DNA of 64,000 bases from Azolla caroliniana (lineage: Eukaryota; Polypodiophyta). This document shows, in pieces, positions 9,873 through 20,947 of this stretch (positions within the stretch are counted from its first letter, which is position 1; every line of letters begins with the position of its first letter). The notes under the pieces were generated by a model. That model ran no database searches. It saw only the letters and a list, made by a program, of their open reading frames with translations, and was not told the origin of the DNA. The position numbers were made by a program, and so were the translations under genes. Where the stretch lies: the NCBI GenBank assembly GCA_043228905.1, contig JBHGNT010000010.1, positions 3,844,001 through 3,908,000 on the forward strand, read 5' to 3'.

Positions 9873-12800
9873 CTATCCCCCCTTTAAAACGACGAGTTTC
9901 ACGAGTCGTTTTGGATTGAGGACCCGGTTTCTCGGGATATCGTCGATGGAAGTCTTCTAGAAGAGCACGAGCATTGGTCACATTCTCGATCGGTTCCCAA
10001 GTACGCTCGCTGGGACTATATCCTAGCCAATCGACTAGATAGTAGAGCTTGTTGCGAACAATCTTGGAATCGAGGATGGCAGCGACCTCATACTCAGGTC
10101 CATCTTCGAGCTCGATAGGAGGTGGAGGTTGTATAGTACGTCCTGGGATAGTGCTCTCGTGATAGGGTTCGAGGAGAGAACTATGAAACACCGGGTGTAT
10201 CCGAAGTTGCGGAGGTAGCTCGAGACGAAAAGCGACATCATTAATCTTCCCGATAATACGGAAAGGACCTAATCGTCGATAATCCAACTTCTCACATGGG
10301 CGAGTAGTCTTGATGTGTCGTCGTAGCAGCCACACCCGATCTCCAATGTTAAAACTGGATGGAAGTCGATGACGATCTGCGTAGTCCTTGTGTGATTGTT
10401 GAGCTTGCTGGAGTTGAGTAGATAAATCCGCTTGTATCTTGCGTAACCGCTCCAAACGATCCTCCGCGCAAGGATTTGTGGACACTTCTGGGGTTTCAAG
10501 GACACACCACCGGGGATGATATCCCGTATAAGCGTAGAATGGCGTGACTTTAGTCGATGCGTGGATAGCGTTATTATAGGCAAATTCGGCGAACGGAAGA
10601 ATATCTGCCCAGTCATTCTGATGATAGTTGAGAAAGCACCGCAGATACTGCTCCAGTGTTTGATTTGTTCGTTCGGCTTGACCGTCGGTTTGTGGGTGGT
10701 AGCCGGAGGAGAGGTTACAAGTGACCTTCAGCATTTTAAAAAGGTGCTTCCAGAATTTTGACACAAACTGGGGTCCACGATCGCTGATGATATTATCAGG
10801 GAGTCCATGATGCCGACATACTTCCCGCATGACAATTTCGGCGGTGTCTTCACTAGATATTTCTTTAGTACATGGTAAGAAATGAGCCATCTTCGTATAT
10901 CGATCCACCACTGTGAGAATCGCACTGAATCCCTTAGAGACTGGAAGATCTGTAATGAAGTCAAGAGCAATGGATTGCCATGGCTTGCTTGGAATTGGTA
11001 ATGGTTCTAATAAACCATATGGATGATGTCTTGGCATTTTCGCTCTGCAGCATGTATCGCAAGTCCGAACAAAATCTTCGACAAATTGTCGCATACGGGG
11101 CCACCAGAATGATCGTTGTACTAAATCTAATGTTTTAGTACTACCAAAATGTCCTGCTGTATATGTGTCATGGCAGTTTTGTACTACTCGAAGGCGGCAA
11201 GAACCATTAGGAACATACAAAAGTTCTTTAAAGAAGAGTAATCCATCACAGTATTTGAATTGCCGATAATCCGTACCTGGTGATTGTGATTGTGAACATG
11301 ATGCTCGAGAGGGGTCAATTTGTGCTAGTATAGCTTGGGCGAAAGCGTCAGTCTTCAAGTCCTCACGTATAGTATTGGTAATGTCGGAATCCACGGGCAT
11401 GTCAAAGATCTGTGCTGCTTGCAGTCGTGCTGGACCCAAGATTACTTGCTTCTGGTTATCGAAAGCTGGCTCACCGGGACGTGGTGTTAGATACGAACGC
11501 CGTGATAATGCATCTGCCTTCCCTTGGTGCTTCCCCGGACGATATGTAATTTTGAAGTCGAAGCGTGTGAGGAAATGGGCCCACCGAGCTTGACGTCGAT
11601 TCAGTACACGAGCATCTTGAAAGTAGGCAAGGTTCTTGTGGTCACTGAATACAGTGACCTGATGAGGAGATCCCTCCAGGAAATGCCTCCATTGCATAAA
11701 AGAATCAACTATTGCTAATAGCTCTTTATCATGAATTTCGTAGTTGATTTCGGCGGCGTCAAACTTACGGGAGTGGAAAGCCACAGGATGTAGCTTCTCG
11801 TCGTTACCCTGTTGTGACAGAATGCTCCCCAATGCGAAATCCGATGCATCAGCTTCGATAATGAATGGTTTTTCCGGATCCACATGACCTAAAATTGGAG
11901 CTGATGTAAACGCCTTCTTAAGACTCTCGAAAGCCATGTCCGTCTCTTTAGACCAAATGAATGATTGTCCCTTCCTGGTGAGCTGTGTGAGAGGCAGCAC
12001 AATTTTTGAGTAATTTTGTATGAACTTCCGGTAGAAATTTGCAAAGCCTAGGAAGCATTGCACATCCCGCACCGAACGCGGAGTGTGCCATTCTATCACC
12101 GTTTTGACCTTGGCTGGGTCCATAGATATGCCTTCTGAGGAGATGACATAGCCGAGAAACTCCACTTGGTTGCACCCGAAACTACATTTCTCTAACTTTG
12201 CATACAGACCATGTTCTCGAAGTCGTTTTAGTACTAATAGTACATGAGAATCATGTTCTTCTTGGGTCTTTGAATAAACCAGTAGATCATCCAAATAGAT
12301 GATCAAAAAATCATCCAAGAGGTCTCGAAATATATCATTCGCCATGTGCTGGAAGACTGCCGGCGCATTAGTGAGTCCGAACGGCATGACCGTATACTCG
12401 AAGTGCCCATATCTGGTGCGAAACGCGGTCTTCCATTCATCTCCTGGTCGGATCCGTACGAGGTTATAGGCTCCTCGTAAGTCGATCTTCGTGAAGAACC
12501 TGGCACCGTTGATCCGTTCTAAAAGACTTGAGATAAGGGGAAGAGCATACCTATTTCTTACTGTGACCTTATTCAAGCCACGGTAATCTACAACGAGTCG
12601 AAGCGAGCCATCTTTTTTCTTGACGAAGAAAATGGGTGCGCCGGCTGGAGATTTCGAATGCCGAATGAAACCGTTCTCCAAATTCTCCTCTATATAGGCT
12701 CGAAGGACTTCTAGCTTGGTTGGTGACAAATTGTAGATCGGCCCCCATGGCGGCTCTTTTCCCGGTTGTAAGTCGATGGCGCAGTCGTACGGCCGATGAT

Positions 12801-13454
12801 GAGGAAGTGTGTTGGCTTGTACTTTATCGAACACATCAGCATACTGACGATACTTCTCGGGAAGTTGAACGGTGGACTCCTCTTTGGTGGTGCTGGAGGG
12901 TTGTACTGATATTGCAAAGAGAAACATTTCCTCCTTGCGCCCTTCCTCACGCAACTGACGTAGCGAAATGGTTGCAACCTTCTGGGTAGATCCTTGGGTT
13001 TGTCGCAACCGGATTTCCCTTGTCCTCCAATCTATGTCTGGGTCATGTAACTCGAACCATGGTAATCCTAAAACTATGGGATGTTCTGGAATACTAATAA
13101 TATTAAATGATACTACACATGTTAAGTTATCTAGGACAATATTAACGGGTTCCGACTCTTCTATGATATTACCAGAAGCAATGGGACGACCATCAATGAC
13201 TACTACTGAGGCTGGACATGGGAGCTTTCTGAGAGATATCTGATGAGCTCGGGCAAAATTCCTATCCATGAAGCAAGAATTAGCTCCGGAATCTAGAAGG
13301 GCTAAGGTATGTACTGGAGGGGTACTTTTAGTACTAACTGCTACTTGGACTACGAACACATCACTAACTTGCTTAGAGGGAATGGAACCACTAATGGGCT
13401 GCACAGATCTAGGGCTGTCCAACCAAACGGCTCCTATTTTGGCTGGACTTAGTC
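9865..13454 (-). CDS. G3 pol: protease, RT, RNase H, integrase, chromodomain
   Basis: This is a minus-strand pol of about 1190 codons with no ATG near its start. The first in-frame codon resembling a start is TTG at 13422, and the frame is open back through the gag stop. Domains, counted from 13422, are: protease LLDSGANSCFMD at about residue 43; RT with IIYLDDLLVYS near residue 375; RNase H (IIEADASDFALG, DHKNLAYF, GKADALSRR); integrase with a H-H-C-C finger (GHFGSTKTL, CDTCCRAK) and D-D-E (ALDFITDLP, ISDRGPQF, DGQAERTNQTL); and a C-terminal chromodomain at about 1085-1150 (YEVAAILDSKI, YYLVDWLGYS, RTWEPIENV). Chromodomains steer integration toward marked chromatin. The first codons overlap gag. 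Confidence 0.94.
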
Positions 13455-14618
13455 GTTTAACTCTTCTTCTAATTGGCTAAGGACATCAAATTTGTTTGCG
13501 AGATTCGGACTATTAGTACTATTAGGACTATTATAACTATGAGGATTATCAGAGATTCCTACTAACATAGACTCGGGTTTAGTATAGTCAGAACTAACAA
13601 TGACTTGGTTTACCTGCCTTCTTGGTCTATGGGGACAGTTTATCGCGATATGCCCTGGTCCACCGCAATAAAGGCATAATCGGTTTGTTCGGCGTCGTTG
13701 CTTTTCCTCCTCCGATAGCGGCCCACGACGACGTGTAGTGTCAATTTCCATTGGAGTTGGAGTACTTACTGGAGGCGCATTATGTGACTCCCTTTGAAAA
13801 GGTTTCGCTACCATTGAGGCATAGGTAGGCTCGGATCTTGCCCTCGGCATCTGAAATTGTCGTTCCGAACGTCGCTCGAAGAGGCGGTTGTCACATCTGA
13901 CCGCTCGACTGATTGCTTCTGTTAATGATTTTGGCTCTTCAGGGAAAGTCAAGAGTAAATCCTTGACATCGTTGCGTAGACCATAGCGGAACTGCTCCAT
14001 CAATGCTTGATCATCCCAGGGGATATCGGCGGCGAGTAGGCGGAAATCTGCAGCATATGCGGAGGCTGGACGGTCACCTTGGCGTAATCGCCGGATTTTG
14101 TTGATTGCAGTCCTTATGCTGTCAGTATCTCCAAAACATGCTTTAAACTCACTTATGAATTCTTCAAAATTATTTAGTACTGGAGATTCCTTTTCTAGTA
14201 GCGGAGCGAACCATGCTAATGCTGAGCCATTTAACAACGTGCCTACTAAACCCACTCGTGATGCATCGGTGGGATATCGGGACGGATGCATTTGAATAAC
14301 TAACCGTACCTGGTTAAGAAACCCTCTAAACTGCGATCGCGTTCCATCGAACTTCGTGGGAAGGCCAATCTTGGGTTCTTTATGAATCCCTTGTGCTCCG
14401 TGCCCTTGTTGTTGCATTGCTACGATGGTTGCTTCGAGTTGTTGCACGCGTAACGCAAGTTCCCCATGCTGTTGTTGCGTTTGCTGCTTTTCTAAGGAAA
14501 TTTGCTGAAGATCCCCCAACAAGCGTTGATTTTCTTGTTCCAAAGCATGAAACTTCTCTTTCAAGCATTGAAATTCCGAGAAAACGGATTGATACTCTTC
14601 AGCGCTAACGGTGGCCAT
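13449..14618 (-). CDS. G3 gag
   Basis: The ORF is 389 residues from ATG at 14618. The N-terminal 80 residues form a predicted coiled coil rich in Glu, Gln and Leu. The retrotransposon Gag core follows (GLPTKFDGTRSQFRGFLNQV, SALAWFAPLLEK, RLRQGDRPASAYAADFRLLA). A CCHC knuckle sits near residue 317 (CLYCGGPGHIAINC). The ORF ends GAG TTA AAC GAC TAA, and pol lies in the -1 frame. Confidence 0.92.
   Translation of the reverse strand: MATVSAEEYQSVFSEFQCLKEKFHALEQENQRLLGDLQQISLEKQQTQQQHGELALRVQQLEATIVAMQQQGHGAQGIHKEPKIGLPTKFDGTRSQFRGFLNQVRLVIQMHPSRYPTDASRVGLVGTLLNGSALAWFAPLLEKESPVLNNFEEFISEFKACFGDTDSIRTAINKIRRLRQGDRPASAYAADFRLLAADIPWDDQALMEQFRYGLRNDVKDLLLTFPEEPKSLTEAISRAVRCDNRLFERRSERQFQMPRARSEPTYASMVAKPFQRESHNAPPVSTPTPMEIDTTRRRGPLSEEEKQRRRTNRLCLYCGGPGHIAINCPHRPRRQVNQVIVSSDYTKPESMLVGISDNPHSYNSPNSTNSPNLANKFDVLSQLEEELND
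13455..13461 (-). promoter_or_regulatory. G3 gag-pol -1 frameshift heptamer GTTAAAC
   Basis: On the minus strand the gag frame reads G TTA AAC GAC TAA. G_UUA_AAC is a functional -1 slippery heptamer in arterivirus replicase genes. Slipping there continues CGA CTA AGT CCA GCC straight into pol, bypassing the gag stop six bases downstream. I did not evaluate a downstream pseudoknot. Confidence 0.65.
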
Positions 14619-14692
14619 GGGATGAAGGAAAAGGGAAATAAGAGACTAGTAGGAAAGGAGAGAGACAGAAGGAAGAGGGAGACTAGTAGGGA

Positions 14693-14704
14693 AAATCGGT
14701 TCAA
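14693..14704 (-). other. G3 putative self-priming PBS
   Basis: In element orientation the bases after the 5' LTR read TTGAACCGATTT, starting two bases inside the boundary. They are the exact 12-nt complement of AAATCGGTTCAA in the LTR (complement of 14955-14966), which lies at the predicted mRNA 5' end. No tRNA-type TGG PBS is present. Confidence 0.7.
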
Positions 14705-14706
14705 AC

Positions 14707-14839
14707 TGTCAGGAACTCTATTAAGGCAGAGAAGGAATTAGTACTAAAAGAAGGATTAGTACTATTGTTGGGGAATAGTACTAAGACAGAGAAGGATTAG
14801 TACTATGAGAGGTGTCGAACTTTGAGAGAAGGAATGAGT

Positions 14840-14885
<46 letters not shown>

Positions 14886-15175
14886 TGATGCGAAAGATAT
14901 ATGTATTATATGACGGAAGATATACAACAGTAGTTAGAAGGCTTAAGACTGGCGTTGAACCGATTTGGTTCGAACTAATGCCTTGCGCCTCCTTTTATAG
15001 TGTCTTCAGGAATACTCCTGAAGTTTCTAGAATGTTCCAGAGAAATCTGGAATATACATCAATTTCCTAATAAAACCTAAATGAAAATAATATCCTTCAA
15101 ATTACAACTCATAACCTAATGGTAAAGTCTCGACCCGTGTAACAAAAGGTTATGGGTTCGAGTCTAGTTATGACA
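14707..15175 (-). repeat. G3 5' LTR
   Basis: The 469-bp copy has a TATA box TATAAAAGG on the minus strand (14991-14999). The predicted start of transcription about 30 bases downstream is near 14969. The self-primer sequence occupies 14966-14955. Confidence 0.93.
14991..14999 (-). promoter_or_regulatory. G3 LTR TATA box
   Basis: TATAAAAGG on the minus strand lies midway through the LTR. It places the mRNA start roughly at 14966-14970, which coincides with the segment complementary to the PBS. Confidence 0.65.
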
Positions 15176-15180
15176 AGCTC

Positions 15181-17236
15181 GGTCACGGAAGTACGGAGAT
15201 TCCTGGGGGCATGCGCGTTCTACCACATATGGATCCCGCATTACGCCCACGTCGCGGAGCCACTGTACGGGTTGCTGAAAAAGGGGCAAAGGTTCGAATG
15301 GCTAAACGAGCACGCGGAATCGGTCCGGAAGCTGAAAGAGGCCCTTGCAGCGGCACCGGCACTCCGGAAGGCGGTATACGGGAAGGGTACCCCGGTATTC
15401 ATAACGGTGGATACCAGTCCGACCGGGATCGGATGGGTCGTGAACCAGGAAGACGAGGACGGCAATCGGTTTCCGATCCGATTCGGCGCGAAAGTCCTCA
15501 GTGAACGGCAGCGAGGATACGCCCAGGTTAAACGCGAACTCTGGGGTATTGTTTCGGCGGTTAAGGCCGACAAAGATTACCTGATAGGGACAGAAGTGAT
15601 CATCGAGACGGATTGCCTGCCGATTCTCGGTATGGTTTCCGGATGCGCGACTCCGGACCTGGCGATGCTCAGGTGGATAGCGTACATCAAGTCCCTGGAC
15701 CCGGAAATACGACACATTTCCGGGAAAGACAACGCCATGGCCGACATGCTTTCGAGGGCGAGGTTCGACGACGAGGGCGGCATGGTTTCGGAAGACGAAG
15801 AAGTCGGCGTGGATTTCTTCGAGGCGGCGTACATAACGACCGACGGGATGAGCACTCCGGCGCTTAACGAGTTCGACGCGAGCAAGTACGACGGGGAGTG
15901 GCTGCAGATCGGCGGGTTTTTGAAGGCAATGACACCCGATGCGTCATGGACGAAGGACGAGGCCAACCGGATCCGGAAGAAAGCATACCGATTCTTTCTC
16001 CGAGATGGGCATTTGTGGAAGCACCCGAAGAAGAGGAACGGCGTCCCGCTCCGGGTGGTGGCGATGAAGGAAGAACAGGAGGAGCTACTGGCGGCCCACC
16101 ACGACAGCCCTTGGGCTGGACACCGTGGAACGTGGGCGACATTTGAGAAGCTGAAGGGGAAGTACTGGTGGCCGGGATTGTACCGGGACGTGCATCGGTT
16201 CGTGTCAACTTGCGAGAGTTGTCAGATGCACTCGATAGTCCGACACCGGGACGGGCTTCGCCCTACGTACCCTCCGACTATCCACTTCAAATGGATGGTA
16301 GATCTGGTGACGATGCCGATGGGGGTAGGACAGATGCGGTATCTGGTCCTAGCGCGGGAAGACCTGACGAACCAGGTGGAAGGCCGAGCCCTTCAGAACA
16401 AGACGACCGCGGCCGTGTGTCGGTTCCTAATCGAGGACGTGATATGCCGGTACGGGTGCGTCGGGAAGATCGTGGCTGACCGAGGGGAGTTGGACGCCGA
16501 AGAAGCCGCGGAGCTGTTCGACCGGCTGGGGGTCAAGCTCTCGCTCACCACTGCGTACAATCCGGAGGCGAATGGAAAGGTGGAGCGCGGACACGGACCG
16601 ATCGTCAAGGCGTTGGTTCGGGCATGCGGAGGCCGAATCGGTGACTGGCCGCGGCTCCTACCTTATGCTTTGTGGGCAGACCGGACCACGCACAGTTCGG
16701 TAACCGGGTACATGCCGACAGAGCTCATGTTCGGCCAGAAGCCGATCATGCCGATTGAACGGACGATCTCCTCGTGGGCAACGGTCGACTGGAGGGACGA
16801 GATGAGCCGGGAGGAGTTGTTGGCCGCGCGTATACGACAGCTCGAGCGGAGACCGGAGGACGTGGCACTGGCTACGGAGAAGCTCCGGGTGGCGAGGACA
16901 AAGAACAAAGCCCGGTTCGACCGAACGCACCGGCTACGACCGAAGAAAATCGACGAAGGTGACTGGGTGCTCGTCTACGACAGCAGCCTCGACAACCAGC
17001 ACCGAGCAACGCGGAAGTTCGCACAGAGATGGTTCGGGCCGTACACGGTACAGAGCGCCAACGACAACGGGACGTATCATCTGGCGGAACTCGACGGTAC
17101 GAGAATAGCGATACCCGTGGCCGGGAAGAGGATCAAAGCTTTCAAGAAGCGGCACGACGACGAACCCGACCCGATTCTCCTGGACAGCAGCGACGACCGA
17201 TCCGAGGCCGAGGAAGGGCCGGCAGGCGAAGAGTAA
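15181..17236 (+). CDS. G2 pol part 2: RNase H and integrase
   Basis: This continues G2 pol after G3, joining codon for codon at AGC TC|G GTC. RNase H motifs are ITVDTSPTGIGWV, KRELWGIVSAVK, IIETDCLPILG and SGKDNAMADMLSR. Integrase has H-H-C-C (HHDSPWAGH, CESCQMH) and a D-D-E core (MVDLVTMP, IVADRGELD, EANGKVERGHGP). The C-terminal part (GDWVLVYDSSLDNQHRATRK, RWFGPYTV) is a typical integrase tail. No chromodomain is visible. The ORF ends at TAA 17234-17236, 72 bases before the 3' LTR. Confidence 0.93.
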
Positions 17237-17308
17237 AGGCGGGCCGGTTTTCTCCGTGCCAACTTAATTTGGCGCATACCGGTGGATGCGCGGTTAGGTG
17301 GGGGCGGA

Positions 17309-17975
17309 TGTCGTGAAGAAAACCGCCCACAAGAGGAATCGGAGGAACAAGGCGTGGGAAACGGCTCTACACACACGCGCGCCAAGAAGTACATACGAGG
17401 ATCCTAGGTGGGTAGATTCGGTTGGTATGCATTTAATGCCAAACGGCCTCTTGACGGGATATAAAAAGGAAGAGGAAGAATAGAAGAGGGGCTCTCGCGC
17501 GGAGAGGACGGAGTGCTGCCGAACCGATTTCGGAGCTCCTCTCTCACTCCTGCTTCTCTGTCTTCTGCTCCATCGCGTACCTGTGCAGGTTTCGAGGAGG
17601 CTTGCGCTGCTCCGTGGAACGCCCGAGTGCGTCCTGCAGCACCTCCGACCTGTTTCCCCTTTCTGTGCGTCGCGTCATACAGGGGTCGGCATCTGTTCGC
17701 CGCCCTGTTCGTTTTCGTTAGTATCTATTCCGTGCCCCACCGTGGGTTGTAATACTTTGGCCTGTTATTTTCTTGCATTCATAAGTACATTTCTTTCGTT
17801 GTTGCGTCCATCTGCGTCGGCGTTTAACTGTGATCTCTGTTTGTTGGGCCGTGTCCCTATGCGATCTTCGGTTCTGTGTAATCGGGTCTCTCTCTCTCTC
17901 TCTCTCTTGCTCTTCGGTCCAAGACCCCCGTGGTCCCTCCTCCTTTCTGCGCGCAAGGGCGTAGCAACCACGACA
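17309..17975 (+). repeat. G2 3' LTR
   Basis: The 667-bp copy is nearly identical to 5140-5806. It is preceded by the purine-rich tract GGTGGGGGCGGA at 17297-17308, which would serve as polypurine tract. The same tract precedes the G1 3' LTR. Confidence 0.93.
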
Positions 17976-17979
17976 ACGC

Positions 17980-20744
17980 TCAGAGAGGGTAACCTGTTTT
18001 TGGTGGATATTCCTGTGTCATCACTATGGCACAGAAGATTAGGACACCTCAGCAAGGCCGGCATCACGCACCTATCTAGAGCCGGATACATCCCTAAACT
18101 CTCCTTCTCCGACCATCAATTCTGCGAACATTGCCAGTATGGCAAACAAGCGGCCACATCACACCCGACATCAGCACCAAGAGAAACGAGACCCCTCGAT
18201 TTAGTCCACTCGGACGTCTGTGGCCCAATGCCGCATCAGTCTCTTGGTGGTGCCTCTTACTTCGTCAGTTTTATTGACGATTCGACTCGAAAGGTGTGGG
18301 CGTATCCAATTCGCACCAAAGATCGTGTCTTCTCGATCTTCTCCGATTGGCTCGCTATGGTAGAAAATCAAACCGACCGAAAACTGAAATGCTTTCGGAC
18401 CGACAATGGGGGAGAGTTCAAATCAGAAGAATTCGTCAAATTCTGCCGACAACGCGGCATCCGACGTGAATTTACGGCACCACACAGTCCGGAGCAAAAC
18501 GGGATTGCAGAACGAATGAATCGGACAATCCAAGAACGGATAGTTTCCATGCTCCAACACTCCGAACTGTCGGATGGCTTCTGGGCAGAGGCTCTACTCA
18601 CGGCAGTACACATAATCAATATGTCGCCAAGTAGACCTCTAGGACTTCAAATTCCTCAGGAACTATGGATCGGCAGTAAGCCGAATTACGACAAGCTGAG
18701 GATCTTCGGATGCGAGGCGTACGCCCTCATTCCGAAAGATGATCGCCGAAAACTTGCACCTCGGTCCAGGAAATGCATTTTCCTTGGATATGGATCAGAC
18801 GGCGAAATGGGATACCGACTCTGGGACCCCGAACGCAGACAAATCGTTCGAAGTTCAGACGTTGTGTTCAACGAGTCGGCTATGAATCCATCAGTCGAAA
18901 AACCGACCGAAGTCCGAAGGGTAACATTTTCCGATGTGCCGACCCTTGAAGAAGGCCCCGCTCTCAACACACGGTCAGCTTCACGGGTAGCTGAACCTTA
19001 CACTACCGACTCGGACAACCCCGACTCGGCACAGCAGAACAATCCGCTTTCGGACCATCCGACCACGATACCCGATGCGACCAGTCCAATCATACCTCGA
19101 CGATCCGAGAGACTGTCGCAACCTCCGGAGAGGTATTCTCCTGGAATTTTCTTCACCGACGCCGGCGAACCGACGTCTTACGAAGAAGCATCGACTTCTG
19201 TCGATTCAGCCACCTGGCATCTGGCGATGGAGTCGGAAATGCACTCCATTCGGGCAAACAAGACCTGGGATTTGGTCGAATTACCTAAGAATCGACGTGC
19301 TCTCCCTTGCAAGTGGGTTTATCGACTAAAAGAGACGTCTGATTCGACCACCCCAAAGTACAAGGCCAGATTAGTTGTGAAGGGCTTCCGACAAGAATAT
19401 GGCGTCGACTTCGACGAGATTTTTTCACCAGTGGTGAAAATGACAACCCTTCGTTTTCTACTCGGCGTAGTGGCAGCCGACAACTTGGAGCTGATTCAGC
19501 TAGATGTCAAAACAGCCTTCCTCCATGGTGATCTTGAAGAGGAAATTTATATGGAGCAGCCCAAAGGCTTCGTGGCAACTGGCCAAGAACATCTAGTCTG
19601 CCGACTCAGGAAGAGTCTATACGGCCTCAAACAGGCACCGCGACAATGGTACAAGAAGTTCGACGACTTCATCCAATCGATCGGCTTCTCAAAAAGCGAT
19701 GAGGACCATTGTCTTTTCACCAATACAGCTCAAGATGGATCACCCATCTTCCTCATCATCTACGTGGACGACATGCTAATTTCTGGACGCCACGCGGGCG
19801 AACTTGCCGATCTCATTCGGCAACTGCGGTTGAAGTTTTCAATGAAGGACCTCGGTCCGGCACGACACATACTCGGCATGAAGATTAGTCGGCATCGCGA
19901 TAAACGACATCTTTTTTTGTCTCAGACCGACTATATTGGACGTGTCTTGGAACGCTTCAACATGCAATCAGCCAAATCTGCTTCAACCCCGCTCCCCATG
20001 AATCTTCGGCTCTCTCAGCGAGACTGCCCGACATCCGGTCCGGAGGGGGAAGATATGAAGTCGGTACCATATGCACCGGCAGTCGGCTCCCTTATGTACC
20101 TGATGGTCGCGACACGGCCTGATATTTCTCATGTCGTAGGAGTCGTTAGCAGATTTATGCACAATCCTGGCCGATCGCATTGGAACGCAGTCAAGCATGT
20201 GTTCAGATATCTGGCTGGCACAAAAGACCATGGGATTCTTTTCGGTCCGAACCGAACCTCAGGCGTAGTCGGTTACACCGACTCGGACTTCGCCGGCTGT
20301 ATAGACAGTCGGAAATCAACAACCGGATACTACTTCAAATTCGGCAATGGAGCAATCTCGTGGAAGTCGAAACTTCAGGAGTGCACAGCGACCTCAACGA
20401 CCGAAGCAGAATATGTAGCTGCGTCCGACGCAGCAAAAGAAGCTTTGTGGCTCGGTCGGCTGGCGCACACGTTTCGACAAGTCGACCATGACTCGGCCCC
20501 AGTTGTCTACAGCGACAGTCAAGGTGCTGTTGCCTTGTCAAAAAATCCGGTTCACCACAACGCCTCCAAACATATCGACGTTCGATATCACTTCGTTCGG
20601 GACTGCGTCATTTCAGGGAAAATCGGTCTAGAGAAAATATCCACAACCGACAATGTCGCAGATGGAATGACCAAGTGTCTTTCGGCAGACCGCTTTCGGT
20701 CTCTTCGGCATCAGATGGGCGTAACGACAAACCAGTCCGGTTAG
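17980..20744 (+). CDS. copia-1 polyprotein part 2: integrase, RT, RNase H
   Basis: This is the continuation of the copia-1 polyprotein after G2. The first two bases complete codon 417 of part 1, giving about 1338 codons in all. Integrase shows H-H-C-C (WHRRLGHL, CEHCQYGKQ) and D-D-E residues (VHSDVCGP, RTDNGGEF, EQNGIAERMNRT). RT shows FLHGDLEEEIYMEQP and the YVDD box (LIIYVDDMLISG). RNase H shows YTDSDFAGC, STTEAEYVA and the ending HIDVRYHFVRD. An ORF appearing to start at 17583 inside the LTR is an artefact of the insertion. Confidence 0.93.
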
Positions 20745-20929
20745 AGCCGGACACAGCACAGGATGGTTTTCGACAACCGACATCAGTTCCTTAATGATCG
20801 GCTTCAACACTTCCGACCCGACCAGTTCGGTCTTCTGCCTTCGGACCCTGCCGACTCGAACAAAAACTGATATGTCCGAGAACATAGGTTTATACCTGTA
20901 ATCTTAGATAACCCATGTATACGCCCATT

Positions 20930-20938
20930 ACGGGGGAG
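20930..20938 (+). other. copia-1 polypurine tract
   Basis: ACGGGGGAG stands directly before the 3' LTR start TGTCG at 20939. This is the expected plus-strand primer for reverse transcription. Confidence 0.8.
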
Positions 20939-20947
20939 TGTCGAATA
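20939..20947 (+). repeat. copia-1 3' LTR, first 9 bp
   Basis: TGTCGAATA matches the first nine bases of the 5' LTR at 2913. The rest of the LTR resumes after copia-2 at 26302, where GAATA is repeated as the target duplication. Confidence 0.9.

Larger units (their letters stand above)
9400..15175 (-). mobile_element. Ty3/gypsy chromovirus G3, Tcn1/Tf1-like (nested in G2)
   Basis: LTRs are 9400-9872 and 14707-15175 (473 and 469 bp). They look identical except for the length of an internal GA tract. The target duplication AGCTC is at 9395-9399 and 15176-15180, and the G2 pol frame is restored across it. On the minus strand the order is 5' LTR, gag (14618-13449), and pol with protease, RT, RNase H, integrase and a C-terminal chromodomain (down to 9865). 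The polypurine tract AAAGGGGGGATAG abuts the 3' LTR (complement of 9873-9885). The region after the 5' LTR lacks a tRNA-type TGG PBS and matches the mRNA 5' end instead. All ORFs are open, so this is the youngest element. Confidence 0.95.
5140..17975 (+). mobile_element. Ty3/gypsy LTR retrotransposon G2 (nested in copia-1)
   Basis: The 667-bp LTRs at 5140-5806 and 17309-17975 are the same length. They differ at about two positions by eye (5263 region GTT versus TTT, and TGCG versus ATGCG in the U5 part). Each begins TGTCGTG and ends CACGACA, a 7-bp perfect inverted terminal repeat. The flanks share ACGC (5136-5139 and 17976-17979), and removing the element restores the copia-1 reading frame. 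The internal region holds gag-protease, then pol in the -1 frame, with G3 inserted at 9400. G2 is otherwise open throughout, so it was probably intact when G3 inserted. Confidence 0.95.

Noticed and set aside
17583-20744. A 1053-codon ORF that seems to start in the G2 3' LTR
   Set aside because: The first 130 codons are LTR sequence. The copia-1 polyprotein simply resumes after the LTR, so the start is an insertion artefact.
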